Part shown: one piece after another, positions 1 through 5,586 of the stretch | How the letters are laid out: each line of letters begins with the position of its first letter | Position numbering within the stretch: the stretch's first letter is position 1 | NCBI GenBank assembly: GCA_014799675.1 | Contig: JAAVHM010000048.1 | Span: forward strand, 6,006-13,365 | Origin: Ruminococcus sp. | Lineage (GTDB): Bacteria; Bacillota; Clostridia; Oscillospirales; Ruminococcaceae | Length of the DNA: 7,360 bases | Direction: 5' to 3' | Notes under the pieces: generated by a model | The model's database searches: none | Told to the model about the DNA's origin: nothing | The model's input: only the letters and a program-made list of their open reading frames with translations | Translations under genes and position numbers: made by a program

Positions 1-255
1 CCTGATCCCGATCCAGAGCCTGGCGATCCTGATCCAGATCCCGATCCCGAACCCGGCGACCCCGATCCTGATCCAGATCCCGAACCCGGCGACCCTGATC
101 CTGATCCCGATCCAGAGCCTGGCGATCCTGATCCAGACCCCGATCCCGAGCCTGGCGATCCAGATCCTGATCCCGATCCCGAGCCTGGCGATCCTGATCC
201 AGACCCAGATCCCGAGCCTGGCGACCCCGATCCTGATCCCGATCCCGAGCCTAAT
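1..255 (+). repeat. Tandem 33-nt in-frame repeat encoding DPDPDPDPEPG
   Basis: Unit boundaries by hand are 25-57, 58-90, 91-123, 124-156, 157-189 and 190-222, all encoding exactly DPDPDPDPEPG. A partial unit lies at 1-24 (PDPDPEPG). A final unit at 223-255 ends in Asn instead of Gly. Every difference among the six complete units is a third-position change in Asp, Pro or Glu codons; the protein is unchanged. The array probably continues upstream of the window. It is coding and has no spacers, so it is not a CRISPR array. Confidence 0.97.
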
Positions 256-582
256 ACTCCTGAACCTCCCGAGGATCCTCCATACGATCCTTATGAGAAT
301 ATCGAAACTTTCGATGAGCCTGAGGAAGACCCCGATGATGAGGAACCTTCTGTAACAGTTGAATTTGAAGAATCCGAAGTACCTCTCGCTGATTCTCCTT
401 TTGAAACATTCGATGATACCCCTGTTCCTCTTGCTGACAGTCCTTTCGCTGATTCTGCAACTAACCCCAAAACCGGTGAAGACATGACGCTTCCTGCTGT
501 TTCGGCAGCCGCTGCAATGGCTTCATTCATGGCAATCATGATTGCAAACAAGAAAAAGCGCGAGGAAGAAGCTCAAGGCTAA
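1..582 (+). CDS. 3' end of a cell-wall-anchored surface protein with Asp-Pro repeat stalk and NPKTGE sorting signal (5' end outside window)
   Basis: Frame 1 is open from the window edge to a TAA at 580-582, giving the last 193 residues. Residues 1-84 are a strict repeat of DPDPDPDPEPG. Residues 85-126 are acidic and Pro-rich (EPPEDPPYDPY, FDEPEEDPDDEEP). Residues about 127-154 hold a linker with the octamer VPLADSPF twice. A sorting signal follows: NPKTGE at 155-160, a hydrophobic segment at about 164-182 and a KKKR tail. Seen directly: the repeat, the motif and the tail. Known of the family: xPxTG + hydrophobic stretch + basic tail is the substrate signature of sortases, which link the protein to peptidoglycan; Pro-rich acidic repeats usually form an extended wall-spanning stalk. 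The functional domain lies upstream of the window, so the role (adhesin, enzyme or other) cannot be told. The tail ends in an acidic EEEAQG, which is slightly unusual. The gene converges on the minus-strand operon and ends at a shared terminator. Confidence 0.9.
   Translation, partial: PDPDPEPGDPDPDPDPEPGDPDPDPDPEPGDPDPDPDPEPGDPDPDPDPEPGDPDPDPDPEPGDPDPDPDPEPGDPDPDPDPEPNTPEPPEDPPYDPYENIETFDEPEEDPDDEEPSVTVEFEESEVPLADSPFETFDDTPVPLADSPFADSATNPKTGEDMTLPAVSAAAAMASFMAIMIANKKKREEEAQG
463..582 (+). other. Sortase-type cell-wall sorting signal (NPKTGE, hydrophobic segment, KKKR tail)
   Basis: The signal encodes NPKTGE (463-480), then an Ala/Met/Ile-rich stretch long enough to cross the membrane, then KKKREEEAQG to the stop. 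The first motif residue is Asn rather than the canonical Leu. NP-type motifs are known mainly for class B sortases, while xPKTG variants are common in clostridial wall proteins; which sortase is used here cannot be settled from the window. No sortase gene is present. Confidence 0.82.
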
Positions 583-590
583 AATAATAA

Positions 591-621
591 AACCGACAAG
601 GAATTAATTTCCTTGTCGGTT
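591..621. terminator. Bidirectional intrinsic terminator between converging genes
   Basis: A 13-bp perfect stem (591-603 pairing with 609-621, AACCGACAAGGAA / TTCCTTGTCGGTT) encloses a 5-nt loop (604-608). It is followed by TATTATTTTT on the + strand and, read on the minus strand, by TTTTATTATTTT. It can therefore stop transcription from both sides. It starts 8 nt after the surface-protein stop. The last codons and the TAA of the minus-strand TPR-like gene lie inside the hairpin. Confidence 0.9.
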
Positions 622-1248
622 ATTATTTTTACACTTTTTTTTCGGCAAGCTCAAACCTGCCGAAATTTTTTTCTGCAATTTTTTCACCTCGTCACCAAGC
701 TCCCCGCAGTCCTTGTAACGTTCAAACCCTGCCGCAAATTCATTTGCGCGCTCGTACATATTTAGCCGCAGCAGCGTTTTTACCATGCAAATATCCAAAA
801 AACGGCAATTGCCGTCAATCATTTTTATAAATATCTCCACGGCAACTTCATACCGTCCCTGAATATGCTGGTGTATCCCAAGACTGCGCTTCATCGCTTC
901 TCCATGCTCGTCCAGAACCTCGGCATTGTACTTTTTATAAAGCTCCTCTGCGGCGGCAAAGTCGTCACTGACAAACTTGCAGAAAATCATGTTGCTCACA
1001 AGATTACCCCGCAAATGGCTCTCCAGCTTTTTCATGTCGATCTCTTCAAAGACCGTGTATGCCTCTGTCAGATTTCCCAAAATCAAAAGCGCATTTGCCA
1101 AAAAGCTTTTTCCCTTTGCAATATCCTTGGGACGTTCAGCTTCCGCAAGCTCTGATTTAAGAGTTTCCGCATAATTTTCAGTAAATCCTTCCTTGCCAAG
1201 AACTTCCAAAGCCTTGCCGAATTTACATTTCTTTTTTAAAAAAATCAT
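604..1248 (-). CDS. TPR-like helical repeat protein, cytoplasmic, last gene of the operon
   Basis: The product is 214 residues. It has no signal peptide and no membrane segment. Helix pairs of about 30 residues with TPR-like spacing are visible at residues 44-70 (ALLILGNLTEAYTVFEEI), 79-106 (FAAAEELYKKY), 119-144 (GRYEVAVEIFIKMI) and 150-175 (LLRLNMYERANEFAAGF). The A/G-x-x-x-(Y/F) pattern in each second helix supports a TPR or related solenoid, a protein-interaction fold; the partner is unknown. The C-terminus is basic and low in complexity (PKKKCKNNNRQGN) because it is encoded by the terminator hairpin. The ATG at 1246-1248 overlaps the TGA of the upstream membrane-protein gene (ATGA), and there is no strong RBS, so translational coupling is likely. 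It may act as the cytoplasmic partner of that small membrane protein; this is an inference from coupling only. Confidence 0.8.
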   Translation of the reverse strand: MIFLKKKCKFGKALEVLGKEGFTENYAETLKSELAEAERPKDIAKGKSFLANALLILGNLTEAYTVFEEIDMKKLESHLRGNLVSNMIFCKFVSDDFAAAEELYKKYNAEVLDEHGEAMKRSLGIHQHIQGRYEVAVEIFIKMIDGNCRFLDICMVKTLLRLNMYERANEFAAGFERYKDCGELGDEVKKLQKKISAGLSLPKKKCKNNNRQGN

Positions 1249-1556
1249 TTTTTCTTACCGTATTTCTTTTTGATAATTGTACTAAGGACACCGTCCGCAG
1301 CAAGCAATGTCCCAAGAATTGCCATAATTATTGTGACGTAAAGAGAATATCCGCCAAAAATCGTGAAAAAGAATATAATAGCCGCCGCAATAAAAAGTAT
1401 GGAAATTTTTGCCCATTTCAAAACTGCCGCAGCGTACTCACTTGCGCTGGCAATTTTTCTCACCATTATGTTAAAAATGACAAACGCGTCCATAAGTACC
1501 GATAAATACAGCATCAAAATCAGTATTCCCGCCGCAGTTCCCAGTTCTTGAAACAT
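1245..1556 (-). CDS. Small integral membrane protein with three predicted TM segments, unknown function
   Basis: The product is 103 residues and mostly hydrophobic. TM segments lie at about residues 8-32 (AGILILMLYLSVLMDAFVIF), 48-67 (ISILFIAAAIIFFFTIFG) and 70-92. The loop between TM1 and TM2 carries KIASASEYAAAVLKWAK, and the tail KKKYGKKK is very basic, which would put the C-terminus in the cytoplasm. The ATG at 1554-1556 has a GAAAGGG ribosome binding site (1565-1571) 8 nt upstream. The gene starts 42 nt after the S41 protease stop with no terminator between them, and its stop overlaps the start of the TPR-like gene. I do not recognise the family. Its place at the end of an ftsX-hydrolase-protease operon suggests a cell-envelope role, but this is weak evidence. 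Confidence 0.82.
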   Translation of the reverse strand: MFQELGTAAGILILMLYLSVLMDAFVIFNIMVRKIASASEYAAAVLKWAKISILFIAAAIIFFFTIFGGYSLYVTIIMAILGTLLAADGVLSTIIKKKYGKKK

Positions 1557-1598
1557 ACTTTTTACCCTTTCTTTTGTATAGTTTGCACAAATTTATTA

Positions 1599-2816
1599 TT
1601 AGTGAATTGTTGAAACGACCTCAATTGCCTTTATAAGCTGTGTATCGTAAACCAACTGCTGGTCTTCCGAAAGTGCGGAAAGCTCAATCTCGGCAGGAAG
1701 CGCAACTTCAAAATTCGGCTTTATTCCAATGCCGTTGTAATCGCCGCTGTTCTTGGTTTGCAGGGTTGCAACCGTAATTCTGACAGCGGAGCCGCCTGTA
1801 AGCTTGTGAGTTTTCTGCATAACGCCCTTGCCGTAGGAAGTTGTGCCGACAATTTGAGCGTTTGCCTCGTCCCGAAGCGCAAAGGCGAAAAGCTCGGCGC
1901 AGGAAGCGGTATTGCCGTTTACAATAATTGCCATAGGCATTCTCACCTGCTCTGCCTCCGTTGTGTGGACTACCACCTCGGAGGAATTCTTATAGTACGC
2001 CGTAACAACGTCGCTGTCGCCGAGAATTGCGTCGAGAGTACCCTGCAAAGATTCTGTAAGTCCGCCTAAATTGTTCCGTATGTCAAAAATCAGCATTTCA
2101 GCGCCGTCGCCAATAAGCTTGTCAAGCTCGTGCTTGAACTGGTCGGGAGTCTTTTCGTTGAACGTCGTGATTTTTATGTACGCGATATTGTCGATAAGCC
2201 GTCCCGTCACGGAAACAATTTCCATACGCTCGGAAACAACTTCTATCGCGGGAAACTCGGTCGCTCCCTCCTCGTTCACGCGCTTGATGTGCAGCTTGAC
2301 CTTAGTTCCCTCGTCGCATTTGAAAAGGGAGACCGCCTCGTCATAGCCGTTTTCATAGGCAATAACATTTGTGTTGTTTACCGCGGTAATTACGTCCCCC
2401 GCAACAAGTCCCGCCTGGTCTGCGGAAGAACCTGCCGTGACCTCGGTGACCTTTATGTAGCCGCTTTCCTCTTTTTCATAGGAAAAACCAAGTCCCACCG
2501 TGATACCCGACTCTGTTTGAGTTTGCTGGACATATTCCTCAGCGGAATAATATTTTGCAAACCTGTCGTCAAGTCCCGTAACATAGCCCGTCATAATGCT
2601 GTTTGTCAGCAAGTCCTCGTTGATCGTACCCCAGAAATTGGAACGAACATACTTGTCCATTTCCGAAAGCTGGGCATAAATGCTCTCTCTCTCGGAAACG
2701 CTCCGCACCTTTGAGTTAAAGGTGTCCAGGGAAAAATTGTAAGTGATAATAAAAGTTACCGCCGCGGCAAGAGCCATAAGTCCAATGGCTATCCCCAAAG
2801 GAATTTTCCTGTTCAT
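1599..2816 (-). CDS. S41-family C-terminal processing protease (CtpA/CtpB-like), membrane-anchored
   Basis: The product is 405 residues from the chosen start. An N-terminal signal anchor (residues 5-26) leads to a helical region with GLDD (81-84). A PDZ domain follows at about 100-180, with VGLG at 107-110, a carboxylate-loop-like region and GLVAGDVITAVN at 136-147. The S41 catalytic core spans about 200-370: DIRNNLGG (245-252), the nucleophile Ser305 in NGNTASCAELFA, Lys330 in GTTSYGKGVMQ and Gln334. GIGIKPNFEV near 362-371 is the usual end of the domain. Ser/Lys dyad residues are present, so it should be active. It lacks a C-terminal peptidoglycan-binding domain. A longer reading (ATG at 2856-2858) exists, but the ATG at 2814-2816 has AAGGAG six bases upstream and starts directly before the anchor. 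Known relatives cleave proteins outside the membrane, including peptidoglycan hydrolases; the two M23 hydrolases upstream are the obvious candidate substrates. Confidence 0.93.
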   Translation of the reverse strand: MNRKIPLGIAIGLMALAAAVTFIITYNFSLDTFNSKVRSVSERESIYAQLSEMDKYVRSNFWGTINEDLLTNSIMTGYVTGLDDRFAKYYSAEEYVQQTQTESGITVGLGFSYEKEESGYIKVTEVTAGSSADQAGLVAGDVITAVNNTNVIAYENGYDEAVSLFKCDEGTKVKLHIKRVNEEGATEFPAIEVVSERMEIVSVTGRLIDNIAYIKITTFNEKTPDQFKHELDKLIGDGAEMLIFDIRNNLGGLTESLQGTLDAILGDSDVVTAYYKNSSEVVVHTTEAEQVRMPMAIIVNGNTASCAELFAFALRDEANAQIVGTTSYGKGVMQKTHKLTGGSAVRITVATLQTKNSGDYNGIGIKPNFEVALPAEIELSALSEDQQLVYDTQLIKAIEVVSTIH

Positions 2817-2820
2817 AATT

Positions 2821-2829
2821 CTCTCCTTA
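2821..2829 (-). promoter_or_regulatory. Ribosome binding site that sets the S41 protease start
   Basis: Read on the minus strand it is TAAGGAGAG, with AAGGAG 6 nt before the ATG at 2814-2816. It rejects the longer in-frame start at 2856-2858, which would run through the palindrome. The site lies only 2 nt from the edge of the palindromic element, so folding of that element could affect access to it. Confidence 0.82.
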
Positions 2830-2831
2830 TC

Positions 2832-2928
2832 CTGATCCGCAATTAAAACCGTATACAAAAAATCTGTGCAAAATTCACTTATGAAAATTTTTGCTTGATT
2901 TTTTGTACGGTTTTTAATTGCAGATCAG
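2832..2928. repeat. 97-bp palindromic element (imperfect long hairpin, MITE-like) between M23 hydrolase and S41 protease genes
   Basis: The outer arms are 2832-2864 and 2897-2928. The reverse complement of the right arm matches the left arm except for one C/T change, one A of length difference and a TA insertion. Shared blocks are CTGATC, GCAATTAAAA and CAAAAAATC. The 32-nt centre folds further (GCAAAA at 2868-2873 pairs with TTTTGC at 2889-2894). TATC occurs directly outside both ends (2828-2831 and 2929-2932), which could be a short target-site duplication or chance. No T-run follows the hairpin on the minus strand, so it is not a standard intrinsic terminator. It may be an RNA processing or stability element in the operon mRNA, or a small non-autonomous mobile element. 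No second copy is seen in this window. Confidence 0.8.
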
Positions 2929-2943
2929 TATCAAATCATTCAA

Positions 2944-4233
2944 TTAATTATTTACATTTACATAATTTAACGGATCGGTGTGTTCACCGTTTTTCCGCAC
3001 CTCAAAATGACAGTGGTCTCCATAGGCGTAGCCCGTATGTCCGATATAAGCAATAGTCTGACCCTGTACAACGGTATCGCCGACGCTTACCGCAACTCTG
3101 TTGTTGTGGGCGTAAAGCGTTGAAAGTCCGTCGCCGTGGTCGATAATTACACAGTTTCCATAGCCGTTGCTTTTATCGCCAGCCTGAATTACCGTTCCGC
3201 CCGCCGAAGCCACCACCGGCTCGCCCGCGCAGCCCGGCTTTGTGATGTCGATACCCTTATGGAAATTGTTGCGGCTTTCCTCAACTATCCAGCGGTTGCC
3301 GTAACCGTCCGTCATATTTCGTACCGAAGGCACAGGCCATATAAAGCCCGTATCGGAATAAGTTGCGGGAGGAGTATACGTGTCAACATACTCGGTGTTG
3401 TTCGCCTCCGCCTCTTTGCGCTTGCGCTCCTCTTCCTCCTTGCGCTTCCGTTCCTCTTCCTGACGCTGACGCTCCAGCTCCTCCTGAATACGCCGTATTT
3501 CCGCCTGCAATTCCTGTTCGATCTTAGACTGCTCCGCTTCAATTTCGTCCGCGCGCTCGCGGTAGTCGGCAGCCATAGCCTCCTGCATCTGCTTTGTCTC
3601 GGCATGGTTGTTGTAGGTCTCTCTAAGCTCGGAGTAGTACTTTTCTTCCTCCGCCTTTTTGGCTTCCATAGCTTCAAGAGTTTTCTGACGTTCCGCAATG
3701 CTTTCTTCAAGCTCCGCGATCTGCTCGTTAAGACTGTCTATCATGTCGTTGTCGTGCTTTGAAACGCGCTCCACAAACTCCATTCTTGCAAGCATATCGT
3801 AAAAATCCGTAGAGCCTGTAAGCACCGAAGCCATGCTGTCGCTTCCCGCCATGTAAAGGGAGCGAAGTCTCTGCTTGAACTGTTCAATGCCCTCGTCAAC
3901 ATCGGTCTGGCTTGCGGCAATTTCCTCTTCAAGCTCGGCAATTTCCGCCTCGTAAAGAGCGATCTGCTGCTCAACGACCTCAACCTGTTCCTCCTGGAGC
4001 TTCATTTTGTTGTCGTATTCTTCAAGATATTTTTCCGTCTCCTCCGCGTCGTTTTCGTACTTGGACAGCATCGCCTCAACGTCCTTGCGGTCTTTTTCAA
4101 GCTTAGCCTGCTTTGCCTCAAGGTCGGACATTGTGTCCGCACGGACGGTCTCCCCCGCAAAAACGCAGGTTATGGACATTACTGCCGCAATGCCGAATGA
4201 AATGATTTTTTGTGTTAAAATTTTAGCGTTCAT
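2944..4233 (-). CDS. Secreted coiled-coil + M23 (LytM) peptidoglycan hydrolase, EnvC-type FtsEX partner, copy A
   Basis: The product is 429 residues. A signal peptide covers about 1-26 or 1-32 (hydrophobic 9-26; possible cuts after VFA or VRA). A long Glu/Lys-rich coiled coil spans about 35-275, with a short break near 125-150 (LYMAGSDSMASVL, FYDMLARMEFVERVS) that corresponds to the hinge seen in EnvC/CwlO/PcsB-type proteins. A very charged run (ERKRKEEEERKRKEAEA) is followed by a linker and an M23 domain at about 297-425. The LytM site is complete: His325 and Asp329 (HKGID), His376 (YAH), and His407 and His409 (HCH). It is therefore predicted to cut peptide crosslinks itself, unlike E. coli EnvC, whose LytM domain is degenerate. 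The coiled coil is where FtsX binds in known systems. The ATG at 4231-4233 has AAGGAGT 5 nt upstream; a longer in-frame start at 4275 overlaps copy B and lacks this spacing. It lies 31 nt after copy B, its close paralogue. Confidence 0.93.
   Translation of the reverse strand: MNAKILTQKIISFGIAAVMSITCVFAGETVRADTMSDLEAKQAKLEKDRKDVEAMLSKYENDAEETEKYLEEYDNKMKLQEEQVEVVEQQIALYEAEIAELEEEIAASQTDVDEGIEQFKQRLRSLYMAGSDSMASVLTGSTDFYDMLARMEFVERVSKHDNDMIDSLNEQIAELEESIAERQKTLEAMEAKKAEEEKYYSELRETYNNHAETKQMQEAMAADYRERADEIEAEQSKIEQELQAEIRRIQEELERQRQEEERKRKEEEERKRKEAEANNTEYVDTYTPPATYSDTGFIWPVPSVRNMTDGYGNRWIVEESRNNFHKGIDITKPGCAGEPVVASAGGTVIQAGDKSNGYGNCVIIDHGDGLSTLYAHNNRVAVSVGDTVVQGQTIAYIGHTGYAYGDHCHFEVRKNGEHTDPLNYVNVNN
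3995..4059 (-). repeat. 65-bp segment identical to 5325-5389 (within paralogous hydrolase genes)
   Basis: Positions 3995-4059 and 5325-5389 are base-for-base identical by hand comparison, including every third codon position. The segment encodes the early coiled coil (around residues 58-79 of both proteins). It sits within a longer near-identical region: over residues 26-95 only 5 of 70 residues differ. A direct repeat of this size 1.33 kb apart is a potential recombination site that would delete or duplicate one hydrolase copy. Confidence 0.93.
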
Positions 4234-4264
4234 TTCAGACTCCTTATAAAACTTACAAAAAATG

Positions 4265-5563
4265 TTAATTATCAATGCTTACATAATTAAGAGGGTTTGT
4301 GTGCTGTCCGTTAATTCTTACCTCAAAATGGCAGTGGTAACCTGTTACGTCTCCCGACCTGCCTATGTATGCAATTACCTGACCCTGCGTAACCGTGTCG
4401 CCGACGTTTACCGCAATGCTTTCGTTGTGAGCGTAAAGCGTTGCAATGCCGTCGCCGTGGTCGATCATCACGCAGTTTCCGTAGCCGTTGCCTTTATCGT
4501 GCGCCTGAATGACCGTACCTCCCGCCGAAGCCACAACCGCTTCTCCCGCACAGCCCGGCTTTGTGATGTCGATACCCTTATGGTATTCGTACTTTTGCCT
4601 TTCCTCAAACCACCGTTCGCCGTAACCGTCGCTGTCGGGAATATTCCTCACCGTCGGCACAGGCCAGATAAAGCCCGTTTCGGAATAGCTTGCGGGATTG
4701 GGGTCAGGCACGGGGACGTACTCTGTATTGTTCGCCGCTGCGTCCTTTTCACGCTGTTCATTTATCAAACGACGGGCTTCCGCCTCTTCCCTACGCTTCT
4801 TATCTTCGATCTCCTGCAAACGGACTATCTCCGCCTGCAATTCCTCTTCAACTTTCTGGCTTTCCGCAATTATCTCGTCGGAACGCTCTCTGAACTCGGC
4901 AGCCCGTTTTTCCTGCATTTCCTTTATTTCCACGTGATCGTTATAGGTCTCCCGAAGCTCGCTGTAATACTTTTCACCCTCTGATTTCTTCAAATTCAGC
5001 GTTTCAAGTATCTGACCGTACTCCGTCCTGCTTTCTTCAAGCTCTGTAATTTTTTCATTTATCGAGTCGATAAGCTCATTGTCATGTCTTGAAATACGCT
5101 CCGTAAATTCAAGGCGGGAAAGGATATCGTAAAAGCTTGACGAGCCCGAAAGCACCTCCGCCATACTGCCGTTCCCCGACATATAAAGGGTACGGAGACG
5201 CTGCTTGAATTTCTCCATGCTTTCCTCAACGTCAGCTTCTTTGCTTTCAATGTCCGCTTCAAGCTCGGCGATTTCCTTCTCGTAAAGAGCAATTTGTTCC
5301 TCAACTACAGCGACCTGCTCCTCTTGGAGCTTCATTTTGTTGTCGTATTCTTCAAGATATTTTTCCGTCTCCTCCGCGTCGTTTTCGTATTTGGAAAGCA
5401 TTTCCTCAACGTCCCTGCGGTCTTGTTCAAGCTTAGCCTGCTTCGCTTCAAGGTCGGACATTGTGTCCGCGCGGACGGTCTCCCCCGCAAATCCGCAGGA
5501 AATTGACAGCACCGCCGCGACACCGAATGATACTATTTTTTTCGTAAAAACATTAATGTTCAT
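4265..5563 (-). CDS. Secreted coiled-coil + M23 (LytM) peptidoglycan hydrolase, EnvC-type FtsEX partner, copy B
   Basis: The product is 432 residues, collinear with copy A. It has a signal peptide (1 to about 26 or 32), a coiled coil at about 35-275 with the hinge at 125-150 (LYMSGNGSMAEVL), a Pro-rich linker (PVPDPNPASYSETG, about 284-297) and an M23 domain at about 299-428. All metal and catalytic residues are present: His328/Asp332 (HKGID), His379 (YAH), His410/His412 (HCH). The coiled coil just before the linker (250-278) is less repetitive than in copy A and lacks its ERKRKEEEE tracts. The ATG at 5561-5563 has AAAGAGGA 7 nt upstream. It begins 23 nt after the unknown membrane-protein gene. 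The two copies probably arose by tandem duplication; they may be redundant or differ in FtsX binding through the diverged second half of the coiled coil. Confidence 0.93.
   Translation of the reverse strand: MNINVFTKKIVSFGVAAVLSISCGFAGETVRADTMSDLEAKQAKLEQDRRDVEEMLSKYENDAEETEKYLEEYDNKMKLQEEQVAVVEEQIALYEKEIAELEADIESKEADVEESMEKFKQRLRTLYMSGNGSMAEVLSGSSSFYDILSRLEFTERISRHDNELIDSINEKITELEESRTEYGQILETLNLKKSEGEKYYSELRETYNDHVEIKEMQEKRAAEFRERSDEIIAESQKVEEELQAEIVRLQEIEDKKRREEAEARRLINEQREKDAAANNTEYVPVPDPNPASYSETGFIWPVPTVRNIPDSDGYGERWFEERQKYEYHKGIDITKPGCAGEAVVASAGGTVIQAHDKGNGYGNCVMIDHGDGIATLYAHNESIAVNVGDTVTQGQVIAYIGRSGDVTGYHCHFEVRINGQHTNPLNYVSIDN
5325..5389 (-). repeat. 65-bp segment identical to 3995-4059 (partner copy)
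   Basis: This is the second copy of the perfect direct repeat in the tandem hydrolase genes. It is offset by 1330 nt from the first, while the shared M23 block near 4552 is offset by 1321 nt from its match near 3231. The net 9-nt difference is the three-residue length difference of the two proteins in the linker and M23 start. Confidence 0.93.
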
Positions 5564-5586
5564 AAAGTTTTCCTCTTTAAAATTTG

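Noticed and set aside
1..255. Possible CRISPR or other noncoding repeat array
   Set aside because: The period is exactly 33 nt with no spacers, the frame is open throughout, and variation is restricted to third codon positions. It is a coding repeat.
251..551. Minus-strand ORFs opposite the surface protein
   Set aside because: They are low-complexity Ser/Gly or Arg/Gln-rich shadows of the acidic repeat gene, with no RBS, and would be transcribed through the terminator region.
2817..2858. Upstream in-frame ATG of the S41 gene (2856-2858)
   Set aside because: It would add 14 residues encoded by the palindrome and place a charged stretch before the signal anchor; the ATG at 2814-2816 has a well-spaced AAGGAG.
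2832..2943. Internal promoter for the S41 gene
   Set aside because: A TTTAAT-like -10 with a TTGCAC-like -35 at 18-nt spacing can be drawn inside the palindrome on the minus strand, but the -35 matches only three of six bases, so it is not called.
4160..4170. Lipobox in the hydrolase signal peptides (Cys23 in both copies)
   Set aside because: The residues before Cys (SIT in copy A, SIS in copy B, followed by further hydrophobic residues and a better Ala cleavage site) are a poor fit to the L-[AS]-[GA]-C pattern; a normal signal peptidase I site is more likely.
4234..4275. Upstream in-frame ATG of hydrolase copy A (4273-4275)
   Set aside because: It overlaps the end of copy B and puts 14 unrelated residues before a signal peptide that aligns with copy B from Met1; the internal ATG has AAGGAGT 5 nt upstream.
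3136..4984. Long plus-strand ORFs opposite the hydrolase genes (for example 4262-4984 and 3136-3762)
   Set aside because: They mirror the minus-strand M23/coiled-coil genes, lack ribosome binding sites and family motifs, and have Arg/Leu/Val-rich shadow composition.
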